Shown: positions 41,246 through 41,323 of the stretch, piece by piece
Layout of the letters: the number at the start of each line of letters is the position of its first letter
How positions within the stretch are numbered: position 1 is the first letter of the stretch
Source: JAHCIE01 sp034431435
GTDB lineage: Bacteria > Chloroflexota > Anaerolineae > Epilineales > JAHCIE01
Reading direction: 5' to 3'
DNA length: 41,323 bases
Assembly: GCA_034431435.1 (NCBI GenBank)
Contig: DAOUDG010000050.1
Span: 1-41,323, forward strand
The notes under the pieces: generated by a model
Seen by the model: the letters and a program-made list of their open reading frames with translations, nothing else
What the model was told of the DNA's origin: nothing
Database searches by the model: none
Translations under genes and position numbers: made by a program

Positions 41246-41323
41246 ACACGGCTCCTTCTAGGCGAAGGGTGGAAAGTGGGTGGGGTGGCTAGTGGATGGT
41301 AATTAAGGCATAACCAGTAGCCA

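Overview
The window is about 41 kb of GC-rich bacterial chromosome with dense genes, short intergenic gaps, many ATGA/GTGA start-stop overlaps and good Shine-Dalgarno sites. No integrase, transposase, tRNA, rRNA or CRISPR array was seen. I infer a member of the Chloroflexota. The evidence is a secreted protein ending in a YLPLV-type tail, an archaeal/eukaryotic-type ProRS, polyphosphate glucokinase, a MacAB-like exporter with no outer-membrane partner, and a T-box leader on pheST. This taxonomy is an inference, because no marker gene could be compared.

Layout. 1-2.9 kb: acyl-CoA dehydrogenase and a PccB-type carboxyltransferase (acyl-CoA/propionyl-CoA catabolism). The EtfD-like membrane Fe-S protein at 39.2-41.2 kb is a plausible electron outlet for the dehydrogenase. 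3.1-4.2 kb: an orphan archaeo-eukaryotic primase (AEP) domain fused to a CHC2 zinc finger. 4.3-10.5 kb: a DUF2630-like small protein, an Lrp regulator with tyrosine phenol-lyase, a decayed gene, polyphosphate glucokinase, a LysE exporter, a dolichol-phosphate-mannose-synthase-like glycosyltransferase and a repetitive proline-rich membrane protein. 10.9-16.1 kb: a tightly overlapped six-gene operon (ECF sigma, zinc anti-sigma, DUF5666-like, HlyD adaptor, MacB-type ATPase, permease). 16.4-18.6 kb: a C39-fold/TPR secreted protein and a cation diffusion facilitator. 18.7-21.1 kb: lexA, a minimal soluble FtsK-type motor and a small membrane protein. 21.2-25.4 kb: a secreted protein, PhzF, a GNAT protein and ProRS. 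26-31 kb: two minus-strand operons (C39/TPR - MurJ - PIG-L - membrane protein; HAD - GNAT). 31.3-32.1 kb: a 33-aa membrane peptide and a coiled-coil protein. 32.2-36.2 kb: pheS and pheT behind a T-box with a UUC specifier. 36.3-39.1 kb: zwf and L-serine dehydratase.

The most interesting signal is a candidate DNA-damage (SOS) set. Two perfect GAAC-N4-GTTC boxes sit inside and just after a consensus sigma70 promoter ahead of the FtsK-like gene. Related one- and two-mismatch boxes occupy the lexA promoter and the spacer of the AEP-CHC2 primase promoter. This suggests that LexA controls itself, a stand-alone DNA translocase with a small membrane partner, and a PrimPol-like primase. The second strong signal is the pheST T-box, in which specifier, loop E, antiterminator and terminator can all be read. 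The window also carries two families of recurrent intergenic hairpins.
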